64,000 nucleotides of DNA. It comes from Alkalibacillus flavidus (GTDB lineage: Bacteria > Bacillota > Bacilli > Bacillales > Alkalibacillaceae). The notes under the pieces were generated by a model that saw nothing but the letters and a program-made list of their open reading frames with translations, did not search any database and had not been told where the DNA came from. Positions within the stretch are counted from its first letter, which is position 1. Every line of letters begins with the position of its first letter. Below, piece after piece: positions 1 through 7,462 of this stretch. Both the position numbers and the translations under genes were made by a program. The stretch lies in assembly GCF_040545925.1 (NCBI RefSeq), contig NZ_JBEPMX010000009.1, positions 58,731 through 122,730 on the forward strand, given 5' to 3'.

Positions 1-230
1 TGAATGGTTGAGAAGATAATAGCGATCAGCCCAATTAGAACAGACAAAACCCCAATCATTTCAACAAGCTGATCCGACCGTCCATTCATATTAGCATTCG
101 TCGAAAAATGAATATTCACGATTAAAAAGCCAATCCCCATAATAGCAAGTGCTGTTCGAATCCAGGCTAAATACGTTCGTTCATTTGCTAAGTGTTGTTG
201 AATATATTTTGAGTCTTCGGTTTCGTTCAT
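1..230 (-). CDS. DUF202 (YidH-like) small membrane protein, partial
   Basis: Reading from the ATG at 228-230 on the minus strand, the frame stays open to the window edge, so the C-terminus is missing. The N-terminus contains LANERTYLAWIRTALA, the signature of DUF202/YidH-type small membrane proteins. Hydrophobic stretches follow at about residues 21-40 and 55-75. The family has no established biochemical function. It is the last visible gene of a minus-strand run that includes a persulfide detoxification cluster, but a terminator at 317-345 separates it from the exporter gene, so membership in that operon is doubtful. Confidence 0.75.
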   Translation of the reverse strand, partial: MNETEDSKYIQQHLANERTYLAWIRTALAIMGIGFLIVNIHFSTNANMNGRSDQLVEMIGVLSVLIGLIAIIFSTI

Positions 231-316
231 TTATACCATCCTTCCGAATCGTACATCGTTTGTTATGTATTCTAAAGATGACGCCTTTAGCATGTCATGC
301 ACAATTTCAAGCTATA

Positions 317-345
317 CAAAAACTCACCTTTAATGAGGTGAGTTT
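317..345 (-). terminator. Rho-independent terminator after the TauE/SafE gene
   Basis: The inverted repeat AACTCACC / GGTGAGTT (321-328 and 337-344) is followed on the minus strand by a short U run. It lies just past the stop of the exporter gene at 353. Confidence 0.75.
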
Positions 346-352
346 CATTATA

Positions 353-1135
353 TCATAGAAAATCGAGCCAGATTTTAATAGCTGATGCCAAAATTAAAAC
401 TGATAAAATACCTTGTAATAATTTCGTATTAATCTTCTTACCAGCATTTGCACCTAATGGCGATGCAATTAAGCTTGCTACAATCATAATAATAGCAGGA
501 ATCAATAAGACTTGTCCTGTCATTAATTTACCAGTCGTGGCACCGATTGAAGAAATAAACGTGATCGCGAGTGACGAGGCAATCGTCATGCGAGTTGGTA
601 TTTTTAATACTAATAACATGATTGGCACTAACACAAATGCACCGGCAGCACCGACAATACCAGCACCAACACCGACGATAAAGGCTAATGTTGCGGCTAA
701 TGTTTTATTAAATGTCACTTGGTCAAATGATTGATCGTCGACACCTTTCTTAGGCATAAACATCATGACAACAGCGACTGTCGCTAGTAAAGCATAAACA
801 AAATTCACTTCATCTTCTGATAAGAACCGAGAACCAAAACCACCGACAAAACTACCGATTAAAATACTGATACCCATGTAAATAATGAGTTCTTTGTTCA
901 AGTAGCCACCTTTTCGATAAGCCCAAACACCGCCGATTGTGGCGAAGAAAACCTGAACAGCACTAATTCCGGATACTTCATGGGAAGTAAATGCCGCAAA
1001 CCCTAATAATGGTGGGATATATAATAGCATAGGATATTTAACAATTGAGCCACCTATACCGACCATACCCGATATAAAAGAGCCTAAAAAACCAATTAAA
1101 AAGATAATAAGCATAAATAGTAAGCTATATTCCAT
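353..1135 (-). CDS. TauE/SafE-family sulfur-compound exporter (YrkJ-like)
   Basis: This protein of about 260 residues is almost wholly hydrophobic, with roughly eight predicted membrane segments and the glycine-rich motif GSFISGMVGIGGS near the N-terminus. That motif and layout are typical of the TauE/SafE (COG0730) permeases, which export sulfite, thiosulfate or organosulfonates. I chose the ATG at 1133-1135 because AGGAGG lies eight bases upstream; a GTG three codons earlier overlaps that Shine-Dalgarno sequence. The downstream position in a cluster of TusA, DsrE and rhodanese genes matches yrkJ of Bacillus subtilis and the cst-locus exporter of Staphylococcus. The substrate, probably sulfite or thiosulfate, is inferred from this context. 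Confidence 0.85.
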   Translation of the reverse strand: MEYSLLFMLIIFLIGFLGSFISGMVGIGGSIVKYPMLLYIPPLLGFAAFTSHEVSGISAVQVFFATIGGVWAYRKGGYLNKELIIYMGISILIGSFVGGFGSRFLSEDEVNFVYALLATVAVVMMFMPKKGVDDQSFDQVTFNKTLAATLAFIVGVGAGIVGAAGAFVLVPIMLLVLKIPTRMTIASSLAITFISSIGATTGKLMTGQVLLIPAIIMIVASLIASPLGANAGKKINTKLLQGILSVLILASAIKIWLDFL

Positions 1136-1140
1136 TTTGA

Positions 1141-1156
1141 ACACCTCCTAGGGTAT
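1141..1156. promoter_or_regulatory. Possible weak CstR operator overlapping the exporter RBS
   Basis: ACACC-N6-GGTAT differs by one base from the ATACC-N6-GGTAT sites found upstream in this cluster. The left half coincides with the Shine-Dalgarno sequence of the exporter gene, so the match may be chance. Confidence 0.3.
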
Positions 1157-1165
1157 TATAATGTT

Positions 1166-1202
1166 GAAAAATAAAAAGAGGGACAAATGCTCTCCCTCTT
1201 TA
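1166..1202 (-). terminator. Terminator after the SulP gene
   Basis: On the minus strand AAAGAGGGA pairs with TCCCTCTTT and is followed by a T-rich run. The stem begins inside the SulP stop codon. Confidence 0.8.
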
Positions 1203-2867
1203 ACTATTGGATTGTTGGTCTAACGATTGATCAATCGATAAATATTGAATACGATCCTCATATCGATCGAACCAACCCGCTTTCGCAACTAAATCTTTGA
1301 TCGGACCTTTCATATTTGCAATATGAATTTCTACTCCATAATCATCATACTCTTGCATCAATTGATCAAGCTCATCAACAGCAACAGCATCCATGTCATT
1401 GACAGGGGCAAAATCTAGAATGATTCGTTTCGTGTCAGGCTTGTCTTCTGTTAATTGCTCTAATTTATTTTCTAAAAAGGCAATGTTCGCGAAATACAAG
1501 GCCTCATCGACACGGAAAATAATCGTATTATCGAATGTTTTCGCATTCGGATAACGATCGACATTACGATAAACGCCTTCATCTTCTAAATAACCCAATT
1601 CCGCTGAGTGCGGGTAAGCACTGCGCCAAATAAAGACGATGAGTGACGTCGCAATACCGACTAAAATACCTGTTTCAATATTCGTTAATAATGTGGCAGC
1701 AAACGTGATGACTAACGTCCAACCATCAATTTGACGAATCTTGAATAGGTGAACCGCTTCTTTCACGTCAACTAACGAATAAACAGCTACCATAATAATT
1801 GCTGCTAATGTTGCTTGTGGTAAATAATAAAACCAATCCGTAAAGAAAATAAGTGTAATAATGATCAAGACAGCTGTAAATATACTCGCCATTCCTGTAC
1901 GTGCACCTGCTTGATAGTTAACCGCTGTACGCGAGAAACCACCTGTGACAGGAAACGCTGAGAAGAATGAACCAATGATATTAGCTACACCAAGTCCATT
2001 AAGCTCTTGGTTTGAATTAATTTTATAGCCTTCTTTTGACGCGACTTTTTTCGCGACAGCAACGGATTCCATGAAACCGACAAAAGAAATCGTTAAAGCA
2101 ATTGGAAGTAACTGTGTAATTGAATTCCAATCGATTGCCGGCATTGTTAACGTTGGTAAACCAGACGGTACATTACCGACAATCGCAACACCTTGATTGT
2201 GTAAGTTAAAGCCATAAACAGCTAAACTCGTTACGACAACAACGACCAATGGGCCAGGGATTTTCGGAACATACTTCTTAAACACAACTAAAATGAGAAT
2301 ACTCGCTAGACCGAGACCTAATGTATAACCATGAACTGCATTTAAATTCATAACTGCTTCAGCTAATAATCCAACGACGTTCGCATCACTCGGTAGTTCA
2401 ATCCCTAACAGATCGCTTAATTGTGATAAACCAATAATGATTGCCGCAGCTGATGTAAAACCACTAATGACGGCATGTGATAAGAAATTAACTAAAAAGC
2501 CGAGTCTGAACAGCCCCATCGCTAGTTGAATCACACCAACCATTAACGCAAGTAATAACGCATACGATACGAACTGATCGCTACCTGGTTCAGCTAATGC
2601 TGAAACCCCGGTATAAACTAATAACGACACCATCGCCACTGGTCCGACAGCGAGCTGTCTTGATGAACCAAATAAGGCATATATAATTAATGGAATGGTT
2701 GACGCATATAGACCAATGACAGGTGGTAGACCAGCAAGCATCGCATAAGCCATACCTTGAGGAATTAACATGATTGCTACGATTAAACCAGCGATGATAT
2801 CCGCTTTAAAATCCATGCCATTGTAGCGTTTTAACCAATCAACTGATGGTACATATTTACTTAACAT
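1200..2867 (-). CDS. SulP-family anion permease with STAS domain
   Basis: This 555-residue protein starts with a SulP-type transport core: residues about 20-420 hold many hydrophobic segments and the motif GLIVAIMLIPQGMAYAMLAG. A cytoplasmic STAS domain follows at about 440-545 (IILDFAPVNDMDAVAVDEL). SulP proteins move sulfate, bicarbonate or other anions, usually coupled to H+ or Na+. The gene sits between a persulfide dioxygenase-like gene and a TauE exporter on the same strand, which suggests transport of a sulfur oxyanion, though SulP substrates cannot be read from sequence. Terminator hairpins on both sides suggest it may also be transcribed on its own. Confidence 0.88.
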   Translation of the reverse strand: MLSKYVPSVDWLKRYNGMDFKADIIAGLIVAIMLIPQGMAYAMLAGLPPVIGLYASTIPLIIYALFGSSRQLAVGPVAMVSLLVYTGVSALAEPGSDQFVSYALLLALMVGVIQLAMGLFRLGFLVNFLSHAVISGFTSAAAIIIGLSQLSDLLGIELPSDANVVGLLAEAVMNLNAVHGYTLGLGLASILILVVFKKYVPKIPGPLVVVVVTSLAVYGFNLHNQGVAIVGNVPSGLPTLTMPAIDWNSITQLLPIALTISFVGFMESVAVAKKVASKEGYKINSNQELNGLGVANIIGSFFSAFPVTGGFSRTAVNYQAGARTGMASIFTAVLIIITLIFFTDWFYYLPQATLAAIIMVAVYSLVDVKEAVHLFKIRQIDGWTLVITFAATLLTNIETGILVGIATSLIVFIWRSAYPHSAELGYLEDEGVYRNVDRYPNAKTFDNTIIFRVDEALYFANIAFLENKLEQLTEDKPDTKRIILDFAPVNDMDAVAVDELDQLMQEYDDYGVEIHIANMKGPIKDLVAKAGWFDRYEDRIQYLSIDQSLDQQSNS

Positions 2868-2890
2868 GACTTCACCCTCTTATATGGGCA

Positions 2891-2927
2891 AAATTTAAGA
2901 AGGAGCTGAAAACGCCCCTTCTTAAAT
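2891..2927 (-). terminator. Terminator between the rhodanese-MBL gene and SulP
   Basis: ATTTAAGAAGG pairs with CCCTTCTTAAAT around a 12-base loop. A moderate T run follows on the minus strand. Confidence 0.6.
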
Positions 2928-2938
2928 GAGCCTATTTT

Positions 2939-4069
2939 TTATCTTACTGCACAACGGTTAGGGCCAATTTCCATTTCACGTTGTTCTTCAAGCTCTGGCG
3001 TTTCTTTCCCCATGTTCGTAAAACGAATCTTTTGGTGAGAGTTTGGTTGTGGTGGTAAGTTTTCTGTTACCATTTTACGGAACTCTTCTGAATCGTCTAC
3101 TTGAAGACCATCGTTTTGTTCGAATAATACACCTAATTTTTCTTGGACTGAGCCATCTTCATTCAATTCGTTCTTGAATGAGAAGTGTGCTGGTAGAACG
3201 ATTAGATCGTTTGATAGTTCTTTATAACGCTCATATAGTGTTGTACGTAAATCGCCTACCCAATCGTCTGCTTTACCAGCTAAGTCTGGGCGACCGATTG
3301 ATTCGATGAAAAGAATGTCACCTGTCATCAAGTATTGGTCGTCAACAACGAATGATGTTGAACCAATTGTGTGACCTGGTGTGTAAAGTGCTTGAACGTC
3401 GATCTTAGATGAACCAACTGTCACTTCATCTTGGTCTTGAATTGGTGTGTAATCGAATTGTACTTCTTCCGCATCTTTCGGTGGTAGATAGTAAGTTGCA
3501 CCTGTTTTCTCAGCGATCGTACGGCCACCAGAAATGTGGTCTGCGTGTAAGTGCGTATCGAATACGTGCTTGATCGTCGCACCTTTTTGCTCAGCGAAGT
3601 TAATATACGTATCAACCATACGTGTCGCGTCGATTAACGCCGCTTCACCTTCAGAGATGATCATATATGATAGGCAACCTTTACCTAAGCGTACGAACTG
3701 ATACAGCTCACCGCCACCTTCTAAATCGCCTAATTTAACTGGCTCTAGGTGTTCACTCCACGCTTTCATACCGCCTTCTACGGAATAAATGTTGTTAAAG
3801 CCTTCGTCAGCTAGTTGTTCAGCAACAAACTGTGACGAACCACCTTTTGCACAAATAACCGCCACATCTTTGTCTTCTGGAATGTCGTCTTTGATTGGCT
3901 CCACGCCATCAATTAGATCGAAATATGGTTTGTTTAAATAGTCAAAGCTGTCACTTTCAACTTTCCAATCTTCGAAATCTTCTTCGTTACGAACGTCTAA
4001 TAAGAATAAGTTTTCTTGATTCATCACTTTTTTCGCTAATTGATCAACTGTAATTGTTTCAAAACCCAT
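2939..4069 (-). CDS. Rhodanese-metallo-beta-lactamase fusion (persulfide dioxygenase-like, CstB/YrkH-like)
   Basis: The 376-residue protein has an N-terminal rhodanese domain (residues about 1-110, active-site Cys73 in VICAKGGSS) and a metallo-beta-lactamase domain (about 120-330) with the metal motif HLHADH (His173, His175, Asp177, His178), a later TPGHTIG histidine and a GDILF aspartate. Proteins of this kind oxidise persulfides (glutathione, bacillithiol or CoA persulfide) to sulfite and pass sulfane sulfur to thiosulfate. The surrounding CstR, TusA, DsrE and rhodanese genes support that role. In staphylococcal CstB, as I recall it, the dioxygenase domain comes first; here the rhodanese precedes it. 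The RBS overlaps a GGGGAGGTAT half-operator-like sequence. Confidence 0.85.
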   Translation of the reverse strand: MGFETITVDQLAKKVMNQENLFLLDVRNEEDFEDWKVESDSFDYLNKPYFDLIDGVEPIKDDIPEDKDVAVICAKGGSSQFVAEQLADEGFNNIYSVEGGMKAWSEHLEPVKLGDLEGGGELYQFVRLGKGCLSYMIISEGEAALIDATRMVDTYINFAEQKGATIKHVFDTHLHADHISGGRTIAEKTGATYYLPPKDAEEVQFDYTPIQDQDEVTVGSSKIDVQALYTPGHTIGSTSFVVDDQYLMTGDILFIESIGRPDLAGKADDWVGDLRTTLYERYKELSNDLIVLPAHFSFKNELNEDGSVQEKLGVLFEQNDGLQVDDSEEFRKMVTENLPPQPNSHQKIRFTNMGKETPELEEQREMEIGPNRCAVR

Positions 4070-4104
4070 GATTCAATACCTCCCCAAAATTTAAAGTTTA
4101 TTTT

Positions 4105-4674
4105 TTATTGCTCTAATTCGCCGTCCCATTCACTCATGCCAGGGACTACGTTAGTCACGTTGTTATAGCCTTTTTCAGACAATGTCTTCGCTGCCATATC
4201 ACTACGGTTACCAGTACGGCATACGACATAAATATTGTCGTTTTGATCTAATTCATCTAAACGGTTTTCTAAATCACCAAGTGGAATGGATTTCGCACCT
4301 GGGATGTGTCCAAATGCATACTCTGCTGATTCACGCACGTCAACAACCGTCACATTTCCTGAGTCTAGCTGCTCTTTTAACTGTTCATTATTGACAACAT
4401 TATCAAATGATTTTTCACTGTCTTCGCTTTCATCATCTGACGCTTTGCGTAAATAGTGCTTTAATGTGTCACCTTCTTCATCCGTTCCTAAATACTGATG
4501 ACCCGCGCGTTCTGCCCACGCTTTAATATCTGCCTTTGAACCTGGGTCAGTCGCTTCAACTAGCAGCACTTGACCTGCTTCAACATTTTCAATTTCTTTT
4601 TTCGTCTTCACAATCGGCATTGGACACGCTAACCCTTTCGCGTCCAACACGTGATCCGTTTTAATCTCTTTCAT
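4105..4674 (-). CDS. TusA-rhodanese fusion sulfurtransferase (YrkF-like)
   Basis: About 189 residues. The N-terminal TusA/SirA-like domain has the CPMP motif with Cys17; an acidic linker rich in Ser, Asp and Glu follows at about 80-95; the C-terminal rhodanese domain has the active-site loop CRTGNRS near residue 153. The protein probably relays sulfane sulfur between persulfide carriers. The ATG at 4672-4674 is preferred to the GTG one codon earlier because AAGGAGGG lies eight bases upstream of it. The same domain fusion occurs in Bacillus subtilis YrkF and staphylococcal CstA-type proteins. It is 35 bp upstream of the rhodanese-MBL gene and is probably cotranscribed with it. Confidence 0.88.
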   Translation of the reverse strand: MKEIKTDHVLDAKGLACPMPIVKTKKEIENVEAGQVLLVEATDPGSKADIKAWAERAGHQYLGTDEEGDTLKHYLRKASDDESEDSEKSFDNVVNNEQLKEQLDSGNVTVVDVRESAEYAFGHIPGAKSIPLGDLENRLDELDQNDNIYVVCRTGNRSDMAAKTLSEKGYNNVTNVVPGMSEWDGELEQ

Positions 4675-4695
4675 CACACAATCCCTCCTTAAGTA

Positions 4696-4992
4696 TTATT
4701 CAGTCGGTCCGTCCCAAGCTAACATGCCGCCGACCATATTTTGTACATTATAACCACGTTCTTTTAAAAACTGTGTCGCTTTACCACTACGGCCACCTGA
4801 ACGGCAAACCATAATATATTCTTCATTTTTATCTAATTCATTCTCACGGAATTCTAATAAGCCGAGTGGAATGTTTGTCGCACCTGGAATATGACCTTGC
4901 GCTACTTCATCTGTTTCACGCACATCGATTAACTTCACATCTTTATCTTGTTCTAATAAATCCTTCACTTCATCTGTTGTGATCTCTTTCAT
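4696..4992 (-). CDS. Single-domain rhodanese sulfurtransferase
   Basis: A 98-residue, single rhodanese domain with the substrate-entry segment LIDVRETDEVAQGHIPGA and the catalytic loop CRSGGRS (Cys63). It has no signal peptide, so it should act in the cytoplasm, taking sulfane sulfur from persulfides or thiosulfate onto its cysteine. It lies between the DsrE gene and the TusA-rhodanese fusion on the same strand and belongs to the CstR-controlled sulfur cluster. The exact donor and acceptor cannot be inferred from sequence. Confidence 0.88.
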   Translation of the reverse strand: MKEITTDEVKDLLEQDKDVKLIDVRETDEVAQGHIPGATNIPLGLLEFRENELDKNEEYIMVCRSGGRSGKATQFLKERGYNVQNMVGGMLAWDGPTE

Positions 4993-5065
4993 AATTTATC
5001 CTCACTTTCGCCCATGTTCATCTATAGTATCATTCATTTACTTGCATTCATGCACTTATTATCAA

Positions 5066-5545
5066 TTAGATGAATAGGTTAACTGCGCCGTCTTCACCTT
5101 CAGCGATATATGCAGCCACGCCACCTAATTCGATACCATCCATAAGCTCTTCTTCTTTAATACCGAGAAGATCCATTGTCATCGTACACGCTAGTAACGT
5201 GACGTCTTGTTCTTTCGCCATATCAATTAAGTCTTCAACTGGCATCGCATTGTGCTTCTTCATGACACTTTTGATCATTTTCGGCCCCATACCAGCAAAG
5301 TGCATTTTCGATAATGGTAAGTTTTTAGCGCCACGTGGCATCATTTTGCCGAACATTTTCTCCATGAATGATTTTTGTGGGCGTAGCTTTTCGTCTTTTC
5401 TTAATGCGTTTAATCCCCAAAACGTATGGAAGATTGTCACTTCATGATCATAAGCAGCTGCACCGTTCGCGATAATGTAAGCTGCCATCGCTTTATCGTA
5501 TTCTCCACTAAATAAAATGATATTTGTCTTTTTCTTTTCAGCCAT
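5066..5545 (-). CDS. DsrE/DsrF-family sulfur carrier (YrkE-like)
   Basis: A 159-residue protein with a DsrE-like fold signature: an N-terminal beta strand (TNIILFSGEYDKAMAAYIIA) and a conserved cysteine, Cys120, in LLACTMTMDLLG. DsrE2-type proteins accept or donate sulfane sulfur together with TusA and rhodanese partners. A palindromic operator at 5569-5584 lies just upstream, so expression is probably under the CstR-like repressor, perhaps from an internal promoter. The order repressor, TusA, DsrE, rhodanese matches the Bacillus subtilis yrkD-yrkJ region and supports the call. Confidence 0.85.
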   Translation of the reverse strand: MAEKKKTNIILFSGEYDKAMAAYIIANGAAAYDHEVTIFHTFWGLNALRKDEKLRPQKSFMEKMFGKMMPRGAKNLPLSKMHFAGMGPKMIKSVMKKHNAMPVEDLIDMAKEQDVTLLACTMTMDLLGIKEEELMDGIELGGVAAYIAEGEDGAVNLFI

Positions 5546-5568
5546 TCTAAAACCTCCTGCAATTTTTC

Positions 5569-5584
5569 ATACCGGTTAGGGTAT
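5569..5584. promoter_or_regulatory. Candidate CstR operator upstream of DsrE gene
   Basis: ATACCGGTTAGGGTAT fits ATACC-N6-GGTAT with both half sites intact. It sits 24 bases upstream of the DsrE start codon, beyond the RBS. Confidence 0.7.
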
Positions 5585-5601
5585 ATGATTCTGTAAATTT
5601 T

Positions 5602-5829
5602 TTAGCCTTTCTTCACGTAAAAGGTATAAACACCGTTTTCTTCTTTAGAATCAACAAGCTCGTGACCTGATGATTTCGTCCATGCCGTTAAATCGCTTTT
5701 CGCTCCTGCGTCTGTTGCTTGAACTTCTAAAATTTCACCTGTATTTACATCTTCAATCGCTTTCTTCGTCTTTACGATTGGCATTGGGCATGCTAAACCT
5801 GTTGCGTCTAATGTTTTTGCGATTTCCAT
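5602..5829 (-). CDS. TusA-like sulfur carrier, copy 1 (YrkI-like)
   Basis: A 75-residue TusA/SirA-family protein with the CPMP motif (Cys14 in GLACPMPIVK). It is a small cytoplasmic carrier of sulfane sulfur. It differs from its neighbour at 5900-6127 at only two residues (Thr6 here, Ile there; Glu63 here, Asp there), while the DNA carries many silent differences. That indicates a tandem duplication kept under strong protein-level selection. It lies in the persulfide cluster between copy 2 and the DsrE gene. Confidence 0.9.
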   Translation of the reverse strand: MEIAKTLDATGLACPMPIVKTKKAIEDVNTGEILEVQATDAGAKSDLTAWTKSSGHELVDSKEENGVYTFYVKKG

Positions 5830-5899
5830 TTTGAAAATCCTCCTTCATTTTTAATCATGACTTATTAATGATGTAACCTTTTCGATCAATTATTAAACA

Positions 5900-6127
5900 T
5901 TAACCTTTTTTAACGTAGAACGTATAAACGCCGTTGTCTTCTTTTGAATCAACTAGTTCATGACCTGATGATTTCGTCCATGCTGTTAAGTCACTTTTCG
6001 CTCCTGCGTCTGTTGCTTGAACTTCTAAAATCTCACCTGTATTCACATCTTCGATTGCTTTCTTTGTCTTCACGATTGGCATTGGGCATGCTAAACCTGT
6101 TGCATCTAATATTTTTGCGATTTCCAT
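5900..6127 (-). CDS. TusA-like sulfur carrier, copy 2
   Basis: A 75-residue protein almost identical to the next gene downstream, with the same CPMP active-site motif (Cys14). As the first structural gene after the repressor, it has its own palindromic operator at 6162-6177 upstream of the RBS. The role is presumably sulfane-sulfur relay between rhodanese, DsrE and the persulfide dioxygenase-like protein. The reason for two copies is unknown; dosage or distinct partners are possibilities. Confidence 0.9.
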   Translation of the reverse strand: MEIAKILDATGLACPMPIVKTKKAIEDVNTGEILEVQATDAGAKSDLTAWTKSSGHELVDSKEDNGVYTFYVKKG

Positions 6128-6161
6128 TTGAAAATCCTCCTTAAAATTTGTTTTTCATCCG

Positions 6162-6177
6162 ATACCCTAAGGGGTAT
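6162..6177. promoter_or_regulatory. Candidate CstR operator upstream of TusA genes
   Basis: ATACCCTAAGGGGTAT is an almost perfect palindrome of the ATACC-N6-GGTAT type. It is located between the repressor gene and the first TusA gene. Confidence 0.8.
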
Positions 6178-6225
6178 ATTAAACGGTGAAATATATTTTG
6201 TCAACACTTCGATTTCGTTTTTTAA

Positions 6226-6486
6226 TTAGCGGCTTTTAACGAGTAGATTGACCGCTTCTTTGACACGTTCGTCCGTATCTTCACCAGACGCTTCAGCATC
6301 GCGTACGCATTCAATTAAGTTCTCACTCACGACAACACCGATTGTGCGGTCGATTGCGGTGCGGCTTGCTGACAGTTGGTTGATCACTTCTTGGCAATCT
6401 TCGCCTTCTTCCATCATACGTAGGACACCACGTAACTGACCTTCTAGGCGCTTAATTCTATTTTTAACTTTTGCATCGTATTCCAT
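6226..6486 (-). CDS. cstR: CsoR-family persulfide-sensing repressor (CstR-like)
   Basis: An all-helical CsoR-family protein of 86 residues when started at the ATG at 6484-6486, which has AGGAGG eight bases upstream (an ATG two codons earlier is too close to it). With this start the two conserved cysteines fall at positions 31 and 60. The position occupied by the copper-ligand histidine of CsoR is Asn56. Loss of that histidine with retention of both cysteines marks CstR, which senses persulfides through di- or trisulfide crosslinks rather than copper. Operators ATACC-N6-GGTAT lie upstream of this gene and of its neighbours, consistent with autoregulation and control of the sulfur cluster. Confidence 0.85.
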   Translation of the reverse strand: MEYDAKVKNRIKRLEGQLRGVLRMMEEGEDCQEVINQLSASRTAIDRTIGVVVSENLIECVRDAEASGEDTDERVKEAVNLLVKSR

Positions 6487-6550
6487 GGTCATAACCTCCT
6501 TCTATCTATACGCTTGAAAAGTTGTTGTTTGACGTTACATTCGTAATTAT

Positions 6551-6566
6551 ATACCCCTGCAGGTAT
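6551..6566. promoter_or_regulatory. Candidate CstR operator in the repressor promoter region
   Basis: ATACCCCTGCAGGTAT has intact ATACC and GGTAT half sites. It lies about 65 bases upstream of the repressor start, in position for autoregulation. Confidence 0.75.
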
Positions 6567-6664
6567 TTTGTCAAACATATGCATGAAATTTTTTAAACGT
6601 TGATTTCATGCGTTCTCATAAGGTTAGTCTTTGATTGATCATCTAAATCATGCACGATTATATA

Positions 6665-6680
6665 ATACCCCCTTGTGTAT
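6665..6680. promoter_or_regulatory. Second upstream CstR-like operator
   Basis: ATACCCCCTTGTGTAT keeps the left half site and has one mismatch in the right. It lies 98 bp further upstream from the first operator. Confidence 0.5.
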
Positions 6681-6691
6681 AAAATGAAACA

Positions 6692-6731
6692 TAAAAAAAC
6701 GGTTGGCATCAATTGATACCAACCGTTTTAC
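6692..6731 (-). terminator. Terminator after the spore coat gene
   Basis: AAACGGTTGG and CCAACCGTTT form a stem interrupted by GCATC/GATAC pairing. A run of seven T follows on the minus strand. Confidence 0.85.
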
Positions 6732-6733
6732 TA

Positions 6734-7288
6734 TTAAGAATGTGAAGATCCGCAGTTATGACCATTGGAAGCGTTAAAATCAGAAACCGGTAGTGCGCGT
6801 ACTGGTTCAAGGCAGGCAATGCCGACAAAGTCACATAAATCGACTTTGACACAAATACCGGTACGTTGTAAGTTGCGAATTGAGTTGCCAGGGAAGTAGT
6901 TACACACATCATGCCCCCCGGGGCCTGGTGTTGATCCACCTTCAGTGACTGGTAATAATAACTCTAAATCGGCACAGCAGTCTTTATGAATTTTGCTGAC
7001 ACGGAAAATTGGCGATTCAAAGCATTGGAAGGTACGATTATTACCGGCAGTTGCTTGTAAAACACCGTTACCGACAAACGGACGACACGATCCTTTACAG
7101 TATAAGATAAACGGCACCGTATCATTTCCTGACGTTGTCGTTGGTGATAATAAATCATCGATCGACTGCTTACAACCGACTTCACAACCAGGTGTTTCAA
7201 CTGCATCTTGGGCATCAGCTATTTTGCGTACAGTTTTACATACGCATTTTGAATCTTTACAATCTAATTCGTTGCAATCATCCCACAT
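6734..7288 (-). CDS. CotY/CotZ-family spore coat protein
   Basis: A 184-residue cysteine-rich protein (clusters near residues 5-17, 34-39, 63-67, 89-104 and 126-158). The segments DTVPFILYCKGSC, IFRVSKIHKDCCADLELLL and GICVKVDLCDFVGIACL align by eye with Bacillus CotY/CotZ and exosporium ExsY, which crosslink through disulfides into the outer spore crust. It is longer than Bacillus subtilis CotZ, with an extra cysteine-rich N-terminus and a Gly/Asn/His/Ser tail. This shows the organism makes spores. No sigma-K promoter could be identified with confidence in the 174 bp upstream. Confidence 0.88.
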   Translation of the reverse strand: MWDDCNELDCKDSKCVCKTVRKIADAQDAVETPGCEVGCKQSIDDLLSPTTTSGNDTVPFILYCKGSCRPFVGNGVLQATAGNNRTFQCFESPIFRVSKIHKDCCADLELLLPVTEGGSTPGPGGHDVCNYFPGNSIRNLQRTGICVKVDLCDFVGIACLEPVRALPVSDFNASNGHNCGSSHS

Positions 7289-7462
7289 ATTTATTCACCC
7301 CTTTTCGTTTCGATATTATAGAGTATGTTGTCGACTTATTTATGTATAGGTGCTTGATAAGAGTATGAGGATTTTTTCATTGAATTCGATGCCCAACTAG
7401 TCATTAAAATTTGATATGATGGATAACAGTAGTCGAACTATGTCACGAATGGAGGAATCTCA

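Noticed and set aside
6226..6486. Copper-sensing CsoR
   Set aside because: The copper-ligand histidine is replaced by asparagine, no copper-exporter gene is nearby, and the neighbours are sulfur-transfer genes.
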